The position numbers were made by a program, and so were the translations under genes. Source: Pseudomonadota bacterium (GTDB taxonomy: Bacteria; Pseudomonadota; Gammaproteobacteria; Halothiobacillales; Halothiobacillaceae). From it: DNA of 6,554 nucleotides. How positions within the stretch are numbered: the stretch's first letter is position 1; each line of letters begins with the position of its first letter. This document shows positions 4,637-6,554 of this stretch, piece after piece. The notes under the pieces were generated by a model that saw nothing but the letters and a program-made list of their open reading frames with translations, ran no database searches and was not told the DNA's origin. The DNA lies in assembly GCA_021795795.1 (NCBI GenBank), contig JAJYPA010000469.1, forward strand, positions 1 through 6,554, read 5' to 3'.

Positions 4637-4836
4637 TGCGCGGCCCCCATCTTGCCCTCGACCCACGCCAGAACCTCGGCGGTAGACCATACAACGCGGT
4701 TGCTGAACAGCTTTTTAGGCGCAGGGAACTCGCCCGTTTTGACCAGCTTATAGATGCTGGACTTGCCCAGGCCGGTGATCTCTTTTACATCGGGAAGGTT
4801 GCTTACTGGGGGGTACTGCTTGATTTGGTTTTGCAT
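4633..4836 (-). CDS. alpA: AlpA-family DNA-binding regulator / excisionase
   Basis: This 67-aa MerR-like winged-helix protein is of the phage AlpA family. The diagnostic stretch is VKEITGLGKSSIYKLVKTGE (18-37), then FPAPKKL and RVVWSTAEVLAWVEGK, giving helix-turn-helix plus wing. In Escherichia coli, AlpA of the CP4-57 element activates the integrase-linked excision gene, and relatives act as excisionases or transcription factors of integrated elements. Here it is the first gene of the replication operon, about 235 bp after int, which suggests it links excision to replication expression. ATG 4836 has AGAGG about ten bases upstream. The length is normal for the family. The stop overlaps the next start (ATGA). 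A candidate target is the ATACAGT inverted repeat at its own promoter, but this is inference. Confidence 0.92.
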   Translation of the reverse strand: MQNQIKQYPPVSNLPDVKEITGLGKSSIYKLVKTGEFPAPKKLFSNRVVWSTAEVLAWVEGKMGAAQ

Positions 4837-5007
4837 GACTCAGGGCCTCTTTCGAAGCGCCCCGGCCTATAAATAGGAAACGGCCACGGGGCGCAAGCTC
4901 TTAGCTGCACACCCTGGCCGTCTGGACCCGATAGTGTCGAGTGATTAGGCAAACCGCTCTGGGGATCTACCCCTGATAGCGTCGGCTCGCGCCGTCCTCC
5001 TCATTCG
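4837..5007 (-). promoter_or_regulatory. Long alpA 5' leader with hairpin 4857-4894
   Basis: If transcription starts near 5029, alpA has a leader of about 190 nt with no open frame I can support. Near its end, GCGCCCC (4894-4888, minus strand) plus GGCC (4885-4882) pair with GGCC (4867-4864) plus GGGGCGC (4863-4857), an 11-bp stem with a 2-nt bulge and an AT-rich loop. No U tract follows, so it is not a clear terminator. It ends about 10 nt before the alpA ribosome binding site, so it may affect translation. The loop CCTATTTATAGG could alternatively hold a second -10 box. Confidence 0.4.
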
Positions 5008-5029
5008 ATACAGTGCTAATTTACTGTAT
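5008..5029. promoter_or_regulatory. Operator-like inverted repeat at the alpA promoter
   Basis: ATACAGT (5008-5014) and ACTGTAT (5023-5029) are perfect 7-bp inverted arms separated by 8 bp, spanning 22 bp or two helical turns. The repeat starts right at the predicted transcript start. The same 7-mer lies over the -10 box of the second internal promoter (1741-1747). This is a typical dimer operator. The binding protein is unknown; AlpA is one candidate. Confidence 0.6.
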
Positions 5030-5035
5030 GGCTAC

Positions 5036-5063
5036 ACTATAAACTGTCTTTTCCAGTTTGCAA
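5036..5063 (-). promoter_or_regulatory. Predicted promoter of the alpA operon
   Basis: On the minus strand, TTGCAA (5063-5058) and TATAGT (5041-5036) are 16 nt apart, the same spacing as the second internal promoter. The predicted start falls at the edge of the inverted repeat 5008-5029. The small inverted repeat AAACTG/CAGTTT (5041-5046, 5055-5060) overlaps the same segment and could instead be a weak end signal for int, but it has no U tract. Confidence 0.45.
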
Positions 5064-5071
5064 GCGTCTTT

Positions 5072-6265
5072 TTAGGATGCCACCGCCCGCAACTGAACAA
5101 CCGGCGCACCCACCAGATACGAAGCCCAGGTATCCATAAGAGCGCGCCGCTTCGCCAGAAGGTCAGACCGAAAGTATGCGGCCTCTGTTTTGTCCTTGGG
5201 CGCATGAGCCAGGGAGAGTTCCACCACCTCATTGGTGAAGCTGGTTTTTTCTGAGCACCAATCCCTGAAGGTGGAGCGCATACCGTGAACGGTTATGTCA
5301 GGCTGTATCCGGTGCAATGTCTTGATGACGGCAATGTCGCTGATCGGCTGCCGGGGCTTCGTGGGGCTTGCGAAAACATGCTGTGTTCCGGCGGCCTTCA
5401 TTGTTTCCAGAATCGCCAGGGCCGGGGCGCTCAGCGGAACCACGTGTGGTTTCCCCATCTTCATCCGTTCGCCGGGAATGGTCCATGTTCTGGCCGCCAG
5501 GTCGAACTCATCCCACGTTGCACCCCGCGCTTCACCAGAGCGCGCGGCGGTCATGGTAATAAATTGCAGGCAGTACGATCCGACACTTTCAACCGTCCGA
5601 AGCTGAGAGAGGAGGGCGCGCAAATCGCCATGCGCTATGGCCGCATGATGGACTACCGCCTGTATCTTCTTGGGGGCCGGTAGCAGGTTGTCCAGGTGCC
5701 CGGCCCACTCAGCCGGGTTGCCTTCGCCGCGCGGTCTGAGCTTCAAAGTAATGGCACGATCCATGACGGCCTCGATGCGCTGCCGAACTCTGGTAGCTGT
5801 TTCTGTTTTGGTGGTCCATATCGGAGTCAGAATCCGCAAGACGTGATCCACAGTGATATTGTCCGGTGTCAGGTCGCCAATGACGGGAAAGACGAACTGT
5901 TCCATGGTGCGCGTCCACTGCCAGGCATGTTTTGCGTTTCTCCAGGCTGGTGACTTGGCGGCGATATGGTCAGCGGCTATCTCCCTGAACTTCTGCTTAG
6001 GGGCCTCTTCTGGCGGTCGGACGACGTGCGCGGGATCCTTGCCGACTGCAACCGCCTTCCGCATGTCTGCCGCCCGGAGCCGGGCATCCGCCAAAGAGAG
6101 AACATCCAGCGAACCCATGCCGATCTCGCGGGGCTTGCCGCTGGTAACGTACCTGAACACCCATGCCCGGCTGCCGCTCGGTCGCACCCGAAGATAGAGA
6201 TTGCCGCCATCTGGATGGTTGCCCGGTCCTGCCGTCTCTGCTTTGCGTGCTGTGAGTTTTCCCAT
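5072..6265 (-). CDS. int: P4-type tyrosine site-specific integrase, 397 aa
   Basis: This enzyme catalyses integration into, and with an excisionase excision from, the ssrA 3' end. The N-terminus MGKLTARKAETAGPG, then DGGNLYLRVRPSGSRAWVFR, is the DUF4102 arm-binding domain of P4-type integrases, followed by a core-binding domain (about 90-185) and the catalytic domain. Catalytic residues are all present: R242 (TAARSGEARG), K269 or K272 (RMKMGKPHVVPLS), H327 and R330 (HGMRSTFRDW), H354 (LAHA) and nucleophile Y364 (TEAAYFRSD). ATG 6265 is chosen because it gives the usual family N-terminus and has AGGAG 8 nt upstream. A longer in-frame start at 6370 would translate through the arm repeats. The gene faces inward from attR, and three arm-like repeats lie over its leader, so autoregulation is likely. 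Length is normal. Confidence 0.95.
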   Translation of the reverse strand: MGKLTARKAETAGPGNHPDGGNLYLRVRPSGSRAWVFRYVTSGKPREIGMGSLDVLSLADARLRAADMRKAVAVGKDPAHVVRPPEEAPKQKFREIAADHIAAKSPAWRNAKHAWQWTRTMEQFVFPVIGDLTPDNITVDHVLRILTPIWTTKTETATRVRQRIEAVMDRAITLKLRPRGEGNPAEWAGHLDNLLPAPKKIQAVVHHAAIAHGDLRALLSQLRTVESVGSYCLQFITMTAARSGEARGATWDEFDLAARTWTIPGERMKMGKPHVVPLSAPALAILETMKAAGTQHVFASPTKPRQPISDIAVIKTLHRIQPDITVHGMRSTFRDWCSEKTSFTNEVVELSLAHAPKDKTEAAYFRSDLLAKRRALMDTWASYLVGAPVVQLRAVAS

Positions 6266-6266
6266 C

Positions 6267-6311
6267 GGTCTTGCTCCTGTCAGGGTCCGTCTTGCTTTTC
6301 GTCTTACTCTG
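6267..6311. repeat. Right arm-type repeats (three 12-bp units) over the int leader
   Basis: Units GGTCTTGCTCCT (6267-6278), CGTCTTGCTTTT (6288-6299) and CGTCTTACTCTG (6300-6311) share the pattern SGTCTTRCT with the two left-end units at 177-200. The last two are tandem, as on the left. The first unit covers the int ribosome binding site, so Int bound here would be expected to shut off its own synthesis. Arm-site function is inferred from placement and repetition. Confidence 0.65.
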
Positions 6312-6327
6312 AAACATGGAACAAGCC

Positions 6328-6341
6328 GGACTGTTACGGAC
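6328..6341 (-). repeat. Right subterminal repeat, copy 1
   Basis: GGACTGTTACGGAC recurs at 6391-6404 with one mismatch, 63 bp away. Its reverse complement begins with CCGTAACAGT after GT, close to the CCGTTACAGT of the left-end repeats (237 and 305), so the two ends carry related pairs in inverted orientation. It also lies about where the int promoter should be (weak TTGCAT and TATTCT elements, 6344-6372, 17 nt apart). Confidence 0.5.
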
Positions 6342-6390
6342 AGAATAAAACCATTACCCTGTAAATGCAAGGCATTAGCGGATAGCTTCT

Positions 6391-6404
6391 GGACTGATAC
6401 GGAC
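6391..6404 (-). repeat. Right subterminal repeat, copy 2
   Basis: GGACTGATACGGAC differs from the copy at 6328-6341 at one base. It lies 25 bp inside attR. The reverse complement contains CCGTATCAGT, related to the left-end 15-mers. It is a possible arm or excisionase site. Confidence 0.5.
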
Positions 6405-6407
6405 TAT

Positions 6408-6423
6408 ATAACACCTATGTTAT
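6408..6423. repeat. Inverted repeat next to attR
   Basis: ATAACA (6408-6413) and TGTTAT (6418-6423) are perfect 6-bp inverted arms with a 4-bp spacer, 5 bp inside the attR core. It is AT-rich in a GC-rich context. It could be a bending or accessory-factor site, or part of an outward or int promoter (TTATAT on the minus strand). Confidence 0.45.
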
Positions 6424-6428
6424 GTGGA

Positions 6429-6464
6429 CGCCGCCTCCACCAATGACTGATGATAAGCCCCTGA
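6429..6464. repeat. attR: displaced ssrA 3' fragment
   Basis: This is the right copy of the flanking repeat. The last 14 bases of ssrA (6429-6442) are present without the rest of the T arm, so this is a leftover fragment and not a gene. The exact match to attL covers 6429-6447 and, after one mismatch, 6449-6464. Host DNA is expected from here on. The remaining bases to 6554 contain no gene I can support. Confidence 0.9.
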
Positions 6465-6486
6465 ATATTTAGGGGCTTTATCTTTT
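6455..6486 (+). terminator. Second, diverged copy of the ssrA terminator
   Basis: AAGCCCCT (6455-6462) and AGGGGCTT (6471-6478) form an 8-bp stem with an 8-nt loop followed by a T-rich tract. The stem is shared with the terminator at 134-163 but the loop differs. One copy is presumably the original host terminator and the other was carried in by the element, so that ssrA stays properly terminated after insertion. Confidence 0.75.
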
Positions 6487-6554
6487 CCTGATATGTCAAC
6501 CGGTCAAGCGCTTGGAAATCCCCAAACCCCATGGCAAGAAACGGCCTTTGGGCA

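Larger units (their letters stand above)
108..6447. mobile_element. 6.3-kb ssrA-integrated satellite-like element
   Basis: The element is bounded by 19-nt exact (36-nt near-exact) direct repeats derived from the ssrA 3' end, 6,321 bp apart. It contains a tyrosine integrase next to attR, an AlpA-family regulator, a primase-type zinc-finger gene, a DUF3987 gene and seven small genes, all on the minus strand. Repeats at both ends look like integrase arm sites. The int-alpA-replication order resembles P4-type satellites and small proteobacterial islands. No capsid, tail, packaging, conjugation or transposition gene is present, so any transfer would need a helper. Because the att sites, int and arm sites all look intact, the element is probably still excisable. 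Whether it is a phage satellite or a plasmid-like integrative element cannot be decided from sequence alone. Confidence 0.88.

Noticed and set aside
4637..4690. Longer start at 4690 for the 77-aa gene
   Set aside because: It would overlap alpA by 58 nt, whereas ATG 4636 forms the same ATGA junction seen at every other gene boundary in the operon.
4930..4989. GATAGTGTCGAGT and GATAGCGTCGGCT as a direct repeat in the alpA leader
   Set aside because: Only two imperfect copies 45 bp apart with three or so mismatches; not strong enough to call.
6266..6370. 35-residue N-terminal extension of the integrase
   Set aside because: The usual family N-terminus begins at ATG 6265 with AGGAG at good distance. 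The extension is encoded by the arm-type repeats and the right subterminal repeat.
1..6554. CRISPR array, toxin-antitoxin pair, restriction or other known defence system
   Set aside because: I looked for regular repeat-spacer arrays and characteristic motifs and found none. The unknown small genes cannot be assigned to such systems on sequence alone.

Overview
The window holds one small, apparently complete integrative element of about 6.3 kb. It sits in the 3' end of a chromosomal tmRNA gene (ssrA), with a little host DNA on each side. The host looks like a GC-rich proteobacterium: the tmRNA 3' end is of the common type with an encoded CCA, and the element genes resemble those of small proteobacterial satellites and islands. 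I cannot name the genus. No phage structural gene, relaxase, transposase, CRISPR array, or recognisable defence or resistance gene is visible.

Layout, left to right. 1-121 is the 3' part of ssrA, followed by its terminator (134-163). The last 14 bases of ssrA plus downstream DNA recur at 6429-6464 (36 nt, one mismatch), which defines attL and attR. The subterminal regions (about 160-365 and 6266-6428) carry two families of short repeats, the likely integrase or excisionase arm sites. All genes read leftward (minus strand). From the right end they are: a P4-type tyrosine integrase (start placed at 6265); a 235-bp intergenic region with a promoter, an inverted-repeat operator and a leader hairpin; and then a tightly packed operon of alpA, a 77-aa unknown, a primase-type zinc-finger protein, a DUF3987 ATPase-like protein, a TubC-N-like small protein and a 63-aa protein. 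Each junction in this operon is an ATGA overlap. A nested hairpin ends it.

A second promoter, with a perfect TATAAT at 1738-1743, drives a second unit. It holds a 67-aa protein, a 55-aa protein, a 199-aa alanine-rich coiled-coil protein, then a terminator, then a 109-aa HGGxSTG zinc-motif protein. The 55-aa gene (1355-1522) is a short overlapping gene that is easy to miss.

How it may work (inference): Int recombines the ssrA site. AlpA probably acts as excisionase and/or regulator. The zinc-finger protein and the DUF3987 protein form a reduced replication module like those of P4-type satellites, but no primase catalytic domain is visible. The same 7-mer, ATACAGT/ACTGTAT, lies at both internal promoters and suggests shared control of the replication unit and the unknown second unit. 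That second unit is the most likely place for an undescribed function.
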